DNA from: Paracoccus luteus
GTDB lineage: Bacteria > Pseudomonadota > Alphaproteobacteria > Rhodobacterales > Rhodobacteraceae
Direction: 5' to 3'
Length of the DNA: 58,979 nucleotides
Assembly: GCF_004522155.1 (NCBI RefSeq)
Contig: NZ_SDEA01000010.1
Coordinates: 1 to 58,979 of the forward strand
This document shows positions 1-7,960 of the stretch, piece by piece. The position numbers were made by a program, and so were the translations under genes. Under the pieces are notes generated by a model that was given only the letters and a program-made list of their open reading frames with translations, was not told the origin of the DNA and did not search any database. Every line of letters starts with the position of its first letter. The first letter of the stretch is position 1.

Positions 1-46
1 CCGGACCCGCGCCGATAAGGAAGACTTTGCCCGGCGCCTGTGTCAT
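1..46 (-). CDS. cobA: Uroporphyrinogen-III C-methyltransferase, 5' end only (truncated by window edge)
   Basis: Only the first 15 codons lie in the window. They read MTQAPGKVFLIGAGP, which matches the N-terminal beta-strand and SAM-binding GAGPG turn of SUMT/siroheme synthase methyltransferases. The enzyme methylates uroporphyrinogen III to precorrin-2, the siroheme and cobalamin precursor. The ATG is at 44-46 on the minus strand, about 110 bp downstream of the DUF4202 gene in the same direction. The other option is a different tetrapyrrole methylase, since only the N-terminus is visible. Confidence 0.6.
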   Translation of the reverse strand, partial: MTQAPGKVFLIGAGP

Positions 47-156
47 CGCCCGTGTTCCGTTTGGTCTGGCCCGCGGCCCTGGCCGCGGTGCTGGATGATT
101 GATGCTGCGACGCGGCAGGGGCGCTGTCAACGCGGCCGCCCTGCCCGGTGCCGCGC

Positions 157-732
157 CTAGCGCGCGTCCTCGGGCAGCTGGAACGCGGCGGCAAGTTCGG
201 GCGGCATCGGGAACTCGGCCAGCGCGCGGGCGCGCGCCGCGGGGGACATCTTGCGGGCGGTGCGTTCGACGATGCGGACCAGCGCGCCCGGATCCTGCGT
301 CGTGGCGAAATCGCCCAGATAGTGGCGGATGAAGGTGAAGCAGGCCACATCCTCAAGCGCTTGGACCTGCGGGTCGCGCTTGATCCCCTCCTTGCGCAGC
401 ATCCGGCCGGTGGCGGCCACCGCGTCGTCGCCATAGCCCGCCTCGCGCATCAGCCCGGTGACGCGGTCGGCGTGGCGGCGGCCCTGATCGCGCCGCCACG
501 CCAGATAGCCCTCGCGCCCCTCGGGATAGGCGTCGCGGCGCAGCAGCCAGCGTTCGATGTGCTGGCCCCGGCAGGCGATGGCCAGCGCGTCATCGGCATC
601 GGGAAACAGCCGCTGCTGTTCGGCGGTCATGCGCTGGCCGTAAAGCAGCTCGACCGGCTGGCCGTCCTCGGATCGGGGGTCGGCGGCGTTGGCCGTGTCG
701 ATGGCGGCAAAGACGGTGTCGCGGGGGGGCAT
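157..732 (-). CDS. DUF4202 domain-containing protein
   Basis: A 191-residue protein beginning MPPRDTVFAAIDTANAADP. The motifs AIDTANAADP and ELLYGQRMT near the N-terminus, and the even spread of His, Arg and Asp, fit the DUF4202 family of unknown function. I chose the ATG at 730-732 because homology starts there; the open frame continues 19 codons upstream but that part looks unlike the family. No signal peptide or membrane segment is seen. It sits just upstream of cobA in the same direction and may share its transcript, which hints at siroheme or sulfite/nitrite metabolism. That link is inference. Confidence 0.75.
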   Translation of the reverse strand: MPPRDTVFAAIDTANAADPRSEDGQPVELLYGQRMTAEQQRLFPDADDALAIACRGQHIERWLLRRDAYPEGREGYLAWRRDQGRRHADRVTGLMREAGYGDDAVAATGRMLRKEGIKRDPQVQALEDVACFTFIRHYLGDFATTQDPGALVRIVERTARKMSPAARARALAEFPMPPELAAAFQLPEDAR

Positions 733-896
733 CGGGCTCTCCGGGTTCGGGCAGCGCCGGCATGGCACGGCGCGGCGCGGCTTGTCCACCGGGGGCGCCG
801 GATCGGGCGTGACATTCCGCGGCAGCGCCTTGCCATTCCGCCCGTCCGCCGGGATACCGGCGCTGCCCGAAAACGCCGCACCTGAAAAGGACTGCC

Positions 897-1502
897 ATGC
901 TTGCCTTTGTCGCCCCCCGGCTGGTGCTGCTGTCGATCCCCAAGACCGGGACGACCGCGCTGGAGGCGGCGCTGGCGCCGCGGGCCGAGATGGTTCTGCG
1001 GTCCCGCCCCGAGATCAAGCACCTGACGATGGGCCAATACAATTTGCGGATCGCGCCGCTGCTGGGCAAGATCCCCGGCCCCCGGTTCCGGGTGGCGGCC
1101 ATCATGCGCGAGCCGCTGTCGTGGCTGGGCAGCTGGTATCGCTATCGCCTGCGCCCGCAGAACGCGGGCAAGCCGAACAGCACGGTCGGCATCAGCTTTG
1201 AAGGGTTCATCCAGGATTACCTGTCGGACCACCGGCCGCCCTATGCGGCGCTGGGGCGGCAGTCGGGGTTCCTGTCGCCCGCCGCGGGCGCGCAAGGCCC
1301 CGACATCCTGTTCCAGTACGAACAGATGGACGTCGCCCTGCGCTTTTTCGAGGACGCGCTGAAAACCCCGCTGAAGCTGAAGCGCGTCAATGTCTCGCCC
1401 ACGGCCGACCTGACGCTGGAGCCGGGGACCGCCGCGCGCCTGCGCGAGGCGCTGGCCGAGGATTACGCCTTGTGGGAATCGGCCGCGCGGCCGGTTCCGT
1501 AA
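897..1502 (+). CDS. Sulfotransferase-like P-loop protein
   Basis: 201 residues. The N-terminal IPKTGTTAL (residues 14-22) is the 5'-phosphosulfate-binding loop of the sulfotransferase superfamily. A later REPLSWLGSWYRYR segment fits the 3'-phosphate-binding R-x-P-x-S region. Short Rhodobacteraceae homologues are often mislabelled gamma-glutamyl kinase; nothing here resembles that enzyme. The acceptor substrate cannot be inferred. The 3' end overlaps the convergent COQ10-like gene by 40 bp, so the two transcripts would be antisense at their ends. Confidence 0.7.
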   Translation: MLAFVAPRLVLLSIPKTGTTALEAALAPRAEMVLRSRPEIKHLTMGQYNLRIAPLLGKIPGPRFRVAAIMREPLSWLGSWYRYRLRPQNAGKPNSTVGISFEGFIQDYLSDHRPPYAALGRQSGFLSPAAGAQGPDILFQYEQMDVALRFFEDALKTPLKLKRVNVSPTADLTLEPGTAARLREALAEDYALWESAARPVP

Positions 1503-1942
1503 AGCGCGCGGGCGCGATCCTCGAACGCGCGCACGATGCGGTTCATCGCCTCGCCGAACACCACCCCGATCACCCGGCGCAGGATTGCGTTGCGGAACTC
1601 GAAATCGACAAAGAACCGCACGTCGCAGCCGCCGTCGGGACGGTCGGCGAACGTCCAGTCGCTGTGCAGGTGGCTGAACGGGCCGTCCAGATATTCGGTG
1701 TCGATCCGCATCCGGTCGGGCCACAGCGTCACGCGGCTGCCGAAGCGTTCGCGGAACACCTTGAAGCTGATGACCAGGTCCGCCTCGATCACCTCGGACC
1801 CGCTGTCGCCCGCGCGGCGCGACCGGATGCGGGCGGCGCTGTTCCACGGCAGGAAGTCGGGATACCGCTCGACGTCGGCCACAAGATCGTACATCTGCCG
1901 CGCCGTATAGGGCAGGCGGCGGGTTTCAACGTGGTTCGGCAC
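1463..1942 (-). CDS. COQ10-like START-domain ubiquinone-binding protein (RatA/Coq10 family)
   Basis: 159 residues with the SRPBCC/START pattern. It begins MPNHVETRRLPYTARQMYDLVADVERYPDFLPW..., with the RYPDFLPWN signature near residues 26-34 and a C-terminal amphipathic helix. Alphaproteobacterial members are thought to bind ubiquinone and support respiration, as yeast Coq10 does. The name RatA (ribosome association toxin) is used for the same family in E. coli and should not be read as evidence of a toxin. It is divergent from the small membrane protein at 1992 and convergent with the sulfotransferase. Confidence 0.85.
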   Translation of the reverse strand: MPNHVETRRLPYTARQMYDLVADVERYPDFLPWNSAARIRSRRAGDSGSEVIEADLVISFKVFRERFGSRVTLWPDRMRIDTEYLDGPFSHLHSDWTFADRPDGGCDVRFFVDFEFRNAILRRVIGVVFGEAMNRIVRAFEDRARALYGTGRAADSHKA

Positions 1943-1991
1943 AAGGCGGTCCTGTCGTTCGGTCCCCCGTATCTAGCAGAGGACGCAACCG

Positions 1992-2180
1992 ATGAACAAC
2001 ATGGGCTGGCTGATCCGCGCCGCGCGCTGGGTGCGCAACCCGCCATCCGACGGGCGGGTCGCGCTGGTGCTGGGGCTGATCGCCTTCGCGCTGGTCATCC
2101 TGGCGCTGGAATGGCTGGGCTGGTGGCCCGAGGCGCTGACGCTGGACCACGGGCGCGGCGGCGGCGGGCTGAGGCCCTGA
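1992..2180 (+). CDS. Small single-span membrane protein, conserved in Rhodobacteraceae
   Basis: 62 residues, MNNMGWLIRAARWVRNPPSDG followed by one hydrophobic helix (about residues 23-44) and a Gly-rich tail. The N-terminal ARWVRNPPSDGRV stretch resembles a recurrent short protein in Rhodobacteraceae. The positive-inside rule places the N-terminus in the cytoplasm. Function is unknown. An A/G-rich stretch ending just before the ATG serves as ribosome-binding site. It faces the COQ10-like gene divergently, so a bidirectional promoter probably lies in 1943-1991. Confidence 0.6.
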   Translation: MNNMGWLIRAARWVRNPPSDGRVALVLGLIAFALVILALEWLGWWPEALTLDHGRGGGGLRP

Positions 2181-2202
2181 AGGCCCGCCCTGAAATCCTG
2201 CC

Positions 2203-3048
2203 CTAAAGCCCCGCCTCGGCGAAGGTGTTGCACTGCGCCATCTCGCCGGTCTGCATGCCGCGTGTCAGCCACGCGCTGCGGTCGGCGGCGGACCCGTGGG
2301 TAAAGCTGTCGGGCATCGGCGCGCGGCCCGCGCTGCGCATCAGCATGTCGTCGCCCACGGCACGGGCGGCGTTCACCGCCTCGTCGATGTCGGCCCGGCT
2401 GATCGAGCCATAGCGTTCGCTGGCGTGGCGCGCCCAGATGCCGGCGAAACAGTCGGCCTGCAGTTCGGTCAGCACCGACAGGCGGTTCGAGTCGGTCTGC
2501 GACGCCTGCGCGCGCATCCCGTTGACCTGGCGCAGGATGCCGATCTGGTTCTGGACGTGGTGCCCGATCTCGTGCGCGACGACATAGGCGGCGGCGAAAT
2601 CCCCGCCCGCGCCCATCTTCTGTTCCATCACGTCAAAGAACTGGGTGTCCAGGTAAAGCCGCTGGTCGCCCGGGCAATAGAACGGCCCCATCGCGGCCGA
2701 GGCGCCGCCGCAGGCCGACTGCACCGATCCCGAGAACAGGACCAGCGTCGGGTCGCGATAGGTCATGTCGGCCTGGGTGCGCAGCACGTCGGCCCACACC
2801 TCCTCGGTGTCGGCAAGGACGACGGACAGGAACTGGCCGGTCTCGCGTTCCTCGGCCGTCAGCTCGCGTTCCACGCCGGGCTGCGACTGCGACACGCCAT
2901 TGACGATGGGCGAGATGTCCACCCCGAAGAAGTAGCCGACCGCCAGAACGACCAGCATGCCCGCCACGCCAAGGCCGCCCGCCCCGGACGCGCCCATGCC
3001 GCGGCGATCATCGATGTTGCTGCTGCCGCGACGGCCCCGCCATTCCAT
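2203..3048 (-). CDS. Neutral zinc metallopeptidase, YpfJ family
   Basis: 281 residues. The start MEWRGRRGSSNIDDRRG is the typical N-terminus of the family; the frame continues 18 codons upstream without similarity. One transmembrane helix (about 28-43) is followed by an extracytoplasmic domain. HEIGHHVQNQ (HEXXH at 159-163) supplies the zinc ligands and catalytic Glu, and FTHGSAADR near the C-terminus is also characteristic. Family members are membrane-anchored proteases with uncertain substrates. The gene is convergent with the small membrane protein and divergent from dedA. Confidence 0.88.
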   Translation of the reverse strand: MEWRGRRGSSNIDDRRGMGASGAGGLGVAGMLVVLAVGYFFGVDISPIVNGVSQSQPGVERELTAEERETGQFLSVVLADTEEVWADVLRTQADMTYRDPTLVLFSGSVQSACGGASAAMGPFYCPGDQRLYLDTQFFDVMEQKMGAGGDFAAAYVVAHEIGHHVQNQIGILRQVNGMRAQASQTDSNRLSVLTELQADCFAGIWARHASERYGSISRADIDEAVNAARAVGDDMLMRSAGRAPMPDSFTHGSAADRSAWLTRGMQTGEMAQCNTFAEAGL

Positions 3049-3187
3049 GCCGAACAAATCCTTTCGCAAGGGGCGCGCGCCCGTCCAGATGTCGTGCGCC
3101 AAACGGTTGCGCGGGGTTGACGGTTCCCGCAGGGCGGGGTTTCAGGGGCAGGTGCGCGGGCGAGCGGGCGCGCGAAAGGCGGGACGG

Positions 3188-3784
3188 ATGTTCGACTGGG
3201 TGCTGACGGTGATCGAGGGCTGGGGCTATCCCGGCATCTTCCTGTTGATGCTGGCCGAAAACGTGTTCCCCCCGATCCCGTCCGAGGTGATCATGCCGCT
3301 GGCCGGCTATCTGTGCGGGACGGGCGCGCTGTCGCTGGTGCCGGCGGTGCTGGCGGGCACGGCGGGGTCGGTCGCGGGCACCAGCCTGTGGTTCCTGCTG
3401 GGGCGCCGCATCGGCGCCGCCGCGCTCAAGCGTTGGGCGGCGCGGCACGGGCGGCTGATGACCGTCTCGCCCGGCGACATCGACGCGGCGCAGGGCTGGT
3501 TCGCGCGCCACGGCGGCATGGCCGTCCTGCTGGGGCGGATGATCCCGACGATCCGCACGCTGATTTCGGTCCCCGCCGGGATCGCGATGATGCCCTGGGG
3601 GCGGTTCCTGCTGCTGACCACGCTGGGCAGCCTTGCGTGGACCGGCCTGCTGACCGGGGCGGGGTATCTGCTGGAAAGCCAGTATGAGCGCGTGGGCGCC
3701 GCGATCGACCCGCTGTCCAAGCTGGTGGTGGCCGCGGTGATCGGCGTCTATCTGTATCGCGTGGCGACGTGGCGGCCGCACTGA
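3188..3784 (+). CDS. DedA family membrane protein
   Basis: 198 residues with several hydrophobic helices. The conserved entry motif F(P)PIPSEVIMPLAGYL occurs near residues 23-38 and the G-R-(M)IP-R/T signature (GRMIPTIRTLISVPAG) in the middle. DedA/DTT proteins are proposed undecaprenyl-phosphate or phospholipid translocases driven by the proton motive force. I start at the ATG at 3188 because the preceding 77 codons of the open frame are basic, low-complexity and unlike the family. The dsbB gene follows 28 bp later on the same strand. Confidence 0.85.
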   Translation: MFDWVLTVIEGWGYPGIFLLMLAENVFPPIPSEVIMPLAGYLCGTGALSLVPAVLAGTAGSVAGTSLWFLLGRRIGAAALKRWAARHGRLMTVSPGDIDAAQGWFARHGGMAVLLGRMIPTIRTLISVPAGIAMMPWGRFLLLTTLGSLAWTGLLTGAGYLLESQYERVGAAIDPLSKLVVAAVIGVYLYRVATWRPH

Positions 3785-3812
3785 CGGCGCTGACAGGAAG
3801 AAGAAGTTAGGG

Positions 3813-4313
3813 ATGATCCGACCGATGATCGATGGCGTGACAGGCGACGGCAGGATGGCGGCCGGACTGGCGGGGGCGGCCTCGGCGCTGTTGCTGGTCG
3901 CGGCCCTTGGCTTTCAGGCCGCGGGCTATGCCCCGTGCGAACTGTGCATCCTGCAACGCTGGCCGCATGTCGCGGCGGCGCTGATCGGGGCCGCGGTCTG
4001 GTTTCTGGGCTGGCGGCGCTGGCTGGCGCTGCTGGGGCTGGCGGCGGCGGCGGTGGCCACGGGACTTGCCCTGTATCACACCGGGGTCGAACTGGGCTGG
4101 TGGGCCGGTCCCGCCCATTGCTCGGGCGGGGTGGGCGATCTGGCGCGGATGTCGCCCGCCGACCTGATGGCAAAGCTGCAGGGCGCGCCGGTGATCCGCT
4201 GCGACCAGCCGGTGTGGGTGTTCCTGGGGCTGTCGATGGCGGCGTGGAACGGGCTGATCTCGGCCGGGCTGACGGTGCTTTGGGGCGTGGCGGCGGCGCG
4301 GCCGGGGCGCTGA
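3813..4313 (+). CDS. dsbB: Disulfide bond formation protein DsbB family
   Basis: 166 residues with four predicted transmembrane helices. The first periplasmic loop carries the redox pair CELC (C42, C45). A second pair, C103 and C130, lies in the longer second loop, as in DsbB, which passes electrons from DsbA to quinones. An AGGAAG-like ribosome-binding site precedes the ATG at 3813. A second ATG four codons later is possible. No dsbA is visible nearby. Confidence 0.85.
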   Translation: MIRPMIDGVTGDGRMAAGLAGAASALLLVAALGFQAAGYAPCELCILQRWPHVAAALIGAAVWFLGWRRWLALLGLAAAAVATGLALYHTGVELGWWAGPAHCSGGVGDLARMSPADLMAKLQGAPVIRCDQPVWVFLGLSMAAWNGLISAGLTVLWGVAAARPGR

Positions 4314-4421
4314 CGGAAGGCTGACGGGACGCTGACGGGGCGGCGCGCGGCAAACCCCGCGATTGAACCCAAGGGCGGCGGGTGATAGACCTGCGGGCAA
4401 CAAGATATTGAGGCACGCCCC

Positions 4422-7196
4422 TTGGCCGACACCCCCCAGGACGACACCAGCGACGACCCGATCCCGGGCGCGAACCCCGACGATTCCGGCGACGCCGCAG
4501 GCGCGGCCAGCCACGTCATGCACCACGACGGCCCCACCATCGGCATCGCCGAGGAAATGCGGTCGTCCTATCTCGACTATGCGATGTCGGTCATCGTCAG
4601 CCGGGCGATCCCCGACCTGCGCGACGGGCTGAAGCCGGTCCACCGCCGCATCCTGTTCGCGATGGACGAGACGAACAACACCTTTGACAAGCCCTATCGC
4701 AAATCGGCCCGCCCGGTCGGCGACGTCATGGGCAAATACCACCCGCACGGCGACAGCGCGATCTATGACGCGCTGGTGCGGATGGCGCAGAGCTTTTCGA
4801 TGTCGCTGCCGCTGCTGGACGGGCAGGGCAATTTCGGGTCGATGGACGGCGACAGCGCCGCGGCCATGCGCTATACCGAGGTGCGGATGGCCAAGGCGGC
4901 CAACTGGCTGCTGATGGACATCGACAAGGACACGGTCGATTTCCAGGACAACTATGACGGCAAGGACCGCGAACCGACCGTCCTGCCGGCGCGGTTCCCC
5001 AACATGCTGGTCAACGGCGCGGGCGGCATCGCCGTCGGCATGGCGACCAACATCCCGCCCCACAACCTGGGCGAGGTCGTGGACGCGACGCTGGAACTGA
5101 TCGCCAACCCCGACACGCCCACCGAACGGCTGATGGAGATCATCCCCGGCCCGGATTTCCCCACTGGCGGGCTGATCCTTGGCCGCTCGGGCGTGCGCAA
5201 GGCCTATCTGGAAGGGCGCGGATCGGTCATCGTGCGGGCGCGCACGCGGGTCGAGGCGGTGCGCTCCGGCCGGCAGGCCATCGTCCTGGACGACGTGCCC
5301 TATCAGGTGAACAAGGCCACGCTGATCGAACGGATCGCGGAACTGGCCAAGGACAAGCGGATCGAGGGCATCGCCCACGTCCAGGACGAATCCGACCGCA
5401 ACGGCGTCCGCGTCGTCATCGAACTGAAACGCGACGCCACGGCCGAGGTCGTGCTGAACCAGCTGTTCCGCTTTACGCCCATGCAGACCAGCTTCGGCGC
5501 CAACATGCTGGCGCTGAACGGCGGCCGGCCCGAACAGTTGACGCTGCGCGATTTCCTGACCCACTTCATCACCTTCCGCGAAGAGGTGGTGGCCCGCCGC
5601 ACCGCCTTTGAATTGCGCAAAGCGCGCGAGCGCAGCCACATCCTGTGCGGGCTGGCCGTGGCCGTGACCAACGTGGACGAGGTCGTCGCCACCATCCGCG
5701 CCAGCGCCGACGCGGCCGAGGCGCGCGACCGGCTGATGGAACGGCGCTGGCCCGCCGGCGCGATCCTGGAATACCTGCGGCTGATCGACGACCCGCTGCA
5801 TCCGGTGAACGAGGACGGCACCTATAACCTGTCCGAGACCCAGGCCCGCGCCATCCTTGAACTGCGGCTGCAGCGCCTGACCCAGCTGGGCGTGCAAGAG
5901 GTCACGGACGAGTTGCGCGCGCTGGCCGACGCGATCCGCGACTATCTGGAAATCCTCGCCTCGCGCGACCGGGTGATGGGCATCATCGCCGACGAGCTGA
6001 CCGAGGTGAAGACCCTGTTCGCCGTCCCCCGCCGGACCGAGATCGTCGACTGGGCCGGCGACATGGACGACGAGGATCTGATCGAGCGCGAGGACATGGT
6101 CGTCACCATCACCTCGGGCGGGTATATCAAGCGCACGCCGCTGATCGAGTTCCGCAGCCAGAAACGCGGCGGCAAGGGCCTGTCGGGCATGGCCACCAAG
6201 GAAGACGACGTCGTCACGACGCTGTTCGTCGCCAACACCCACACCGAGCTGCTGTTCTTCACCACCGACGGCATGGTCTATCGGCTGAAGACCTGGCGGC
6301 TGCCGATGGGCGGGCGCACGTCCAAGGGCAAGGCGCTGGTCAACATCCTGCCGATCGACGCCGGCACCTCGATCGCGGCCCTGATGCCGGTGGACGTGCC
6401 GGAAAGCGACTGGGACAATCTGCAGGTGGTGTTCGCCACCTCGGACGGGGACGTGCGGCGCAACGCGCTGTCGGATTTCACCAACGTCATGCGCAACGGC
6501 AAGATCGCCATGAAGCTGCCCGAGGGCGTCAGCCTGGTGAACGCGCGCATCGCCGACGAGGATGACGACGTCATGCTGATCACCGCGATGGGGCGCGCGA
6601 TCCGCTTTCAGACGACCGACGTCCGCATCTTCAAGGGCCGCGATTCGACCGGCGTTCGGGGCATCCGGCTGGCCGACGGCGACCGGGTCGTCAGCATGTC
6701 GATCATCCGCCACTTCGAGGCCTCGCCCGAGGAACGCGCGACCTATATCCGCATGCGCCGCGCCGTCGAAGGCGCGCTGGACGACGGGGCCGAACCCGAC
6801 GACGACGAGACCGTGGCCGAAGGTCCGCTGCCGCAGGAACGCTATGCCGAGATGTCCGCGCACGAGGATCTGATCCTGACGATCACCGCGCGGGGGTCGG
6901 GCAAGATCAGCTCGTCCCACGACTATCCGGTGCGCGGGCGCGGCGGCCAGGGCGTGATGGCGATGGACAAGGCGATGCGCGGGGGGCAACTGGTCGCATC
7001 CTTCCCGGTGATGCTGGACGACCAGATCATGCTGGCGACCTCGACCGGGCAGTCGATCCGCGTGCCGGTGCATGGCATCAGCTTCCGGTCGCGTTCGGCG
7101 GGCGGCGTGCGGGTGTTCAACACCGCCGAGGGCGAAGAGGTCGTGTCAGTCGCGCGCGTGGCCGAGACGGCCGAGGACGACGGCGGCGAGGGCTGA
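4422..7196 (+). CDS. gyrA: DNA gyrase subunit A
   Basis: 924 residues. [20 protein letters not shown] and the catalytic Tyr151 in [10 protein letters not shown] define a type IIA topoisomerase breakage-reunion domain. The C-terminal domain contains a GyrA box, QKRGGKG near residues 577-583, which separates GyrA from ParC. The quinolone-resistance region reads [10 protein letters not shown] with Ser112 and Asp116, the susceptible-type residues equivalent to E. coli S83 and D87. The start is TTG at 4422 with GAGG 8 nt upstream. An internal ATG at 4518 would also leave a complete core, but relatives carry an acidic N-terminal extension like the one here. A weak hairpin follows the stop. Confidence 0.95.
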   Translation: MADTPQDDTSDDPIPGANPDDSGDAAGAASHVMHHDGPTIGIAEEMRSSYLDYAMSVIVSRAIPDLRDGLKPVHRRILFAMDETNNTFDKPYRKSARPVGDVMGKYHPHGDSAIYDALVRMAQSFSMSLPLLDGQGNFGSMDGDSAAAMRYTEVRMAKAANWLLMDIDKDTVDFQDNYDGKDREPTVLPARFPNMLVNGAGGIAVGMATNIPPHNLGEVVDATLELIANPDTPTERLMEIIPGPDFPTGGLILGRSGVRKAYLEGRGSVIVRARTRVEAVRSGRQAIVLDDVPYQVNKATLIERIAELAKDKRIEGIAHVQDESDRNGVRVVIELKRDATAEVVLNQLFRFTPMQTSFGANMLALNGGRPEQLTLRDFLTHFITFREEVVARRTAFELRKARERSHILCGLAVAVTNVDEVVATIRASADAAEARDRLMERRWPAGAILEYLRLIDDPLHPVNEDGTYNLSETQARAILELRLQRLTQLGVQEVTDELRALADAIRDYLEILASRDRVMGIIADELTEVKTLFAVPRRTEIVDWAGDMDDEDLIEREDMVVTITSGGYIKRTPLIEFRSQKRGGKGLSGMATKEDDVVTTLFVANTHTELLFFTTDGMVYRLKTWRLPMGGRTSKGKALVNILPIDAGTSIAALMPVDVPESDWDNLQVVFATSDGDVRRNALSDFTNVMRNGKIAMKLPEGVSLVNARIADEDDDVMLITAMGRAIRFQTTDVRIFKGRDSTGVRGIRLADGDRVVSMSIIRHFEASPEERATYIRMRRAVEGALDDGAEPDDDETVAEGPLPQERYAEMSAHEDLILTITARGSGKISSSHDYPVRGRGGQGVMAMDKAMRGGQLVASFPVMLDDQIMLATSTGQSIRVPVHGISFRSRSAGGVRVFNTAEGEEVVSVARVAETAEDDGGEG

Positions 7197-7217
7197 GGCC
7201 CGGACCGAGACGGCGCG

Positions 7218-7235
7218 GGCGGGGAACGCCCCGCC
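7218..7235 (+). terminator. GC-rich hairpin downstream of gyrA, possible terminator
   Basis: GGCGGGG and CCCCGCC form a 7-bp stem around AACG, 22 bp after the gyrA stop. No T-run follows, so it may be a Rho-associated or attenuating hairpin, not a classical intrinsic terminator. Confidence 0.35.
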
Positions 7236-7241
7236 TGCCGC

Positions 7242-7370
7242 CTGCGCGCCGGATCGCCGATGAGACGCCGCCCGCCCGTGGCCTGCGCGCCGGATCGCCG
7301 GATCGCCGGATCGCCGATCAGATGCCGCACCGTCGAGGGGACTGCACGCCGGATCGTCGATGAGACGTCG
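7242..7370. repeat. Degenerate GATC-containing repeats downstream of gyrA
   Basis: Three related blocks start with TGCRCGCCGGATCG and end in GATGAGACG or a variant, at about 7244, 7283 and 7344. Inside the second block an 8-bp unit, CGGATCGC, is repeated three times in tandem (7291-7314). No coding pattern is evident. The block lies in the 700-bp convergent gap between gyrA and the MscS gene. Confidence 0.6.
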
Positions 7371-7524
7371 CACCGCTCTGCGGTCCTCCAGGCCGCGTTG
7401 TCGATGCGACGACCCAGCCGGTAAGCCCGGCATCGTTGCAGTGTTGCGTCGCTGTGCGGCAGCGTTGCGGCCTCGCGTCGGCGGGGGTCACGGCGGAACA
7501 CCGGCCGCCCTCCGCCCGGTCAGC

Positions 7525-7960
7525 GGGTCTCGCCGTCCCCGTCCATGTCCCCGTCGCCCTCGCCGCTGCTGTCCCGACTGCCAGCGGCCGCCCCGTTCAG
7601 GGTCAGCGAATCTCGCCGTCGCCATCGCCGTCCCCGCCGTCGCCGCTATCCTGACTGCCAGCGACCGCCCCGGTCCGGGGTCAGCGGGCCTCGCCGTCGC
7701 TGTCCCCCTCGCCCTCGTCGCTGCTGTCCTGACTGCCAGCAGCCGCCCCGTTCAGGGTCAACGGGTCTCGCCGTCGCCGTCCCCGCCGCTATCCTCGGCG
7801 GCGGTCGGCCGCCCGGTCAGGGTCAGCGGGTCTCGCCATCCCAGTTCCCCTCGTCGCTGCTGTCCTGACTGCCGGCAGCCGCCCGGTCGGGGTCAACGGG
7901 TCTCGCCGTCGCCGTCGCCGTCGTCGCCGCTGTCCTGACTGCCGGCGGCATCCTCCAGCC
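7525..7960 (-). repeat. Tandem array of duplicated mscS 3' ends (six tails including the real one)
   Basis: The gene's last codons plus stop recur at 65-83 bp spacing. The plus-strand marker GGGTCTCGCC or a variant starts at 7525, 7608, 7686, 7763, 7828 and 7898, the last being the true end of the channel gene. Read on the minus strand, most copies encode GSQDS plus an acidic Gly/Asp/Glu run ending D-G-E-x-R and a TGA. Tails include GSQDSSDEGNWDGETR, GSQDSSDEGEGDSDGEAR and GSQDSGDGGDGDGDGEIR. The copy at 7763 has lost its GSQ and reads AEDSGGDGDGETR. Spacings are mostly not multiples of three, so the copies are not in one frame. The rest of 7371-7524 shows nothing recognisable. Confidence 0.85.

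Noticed and set aside
148..885. Plus-strand 245-codon open frame opposite the DUF4202 gene
   Set aside because: Shadow frame caused by GC3-rich coding on the minus strand; the minus-strand protein has recognisable family motifs.
1463..1942. RatA toxin of a toxin-antitoxin system
   Set aside because: The COQ10/START family name is shared, but no antitoxin partner lies nearby and alphaproteobacterial members fit the ubiquinone-binding role better.
3807..7073. 1088-codon minus-strand frame opposite gyrA and dsbB
   Set aside because: Composition is His/Arg/Gly/Ala-rich with no domain, and it is antisense to an unmistakable gyrA.
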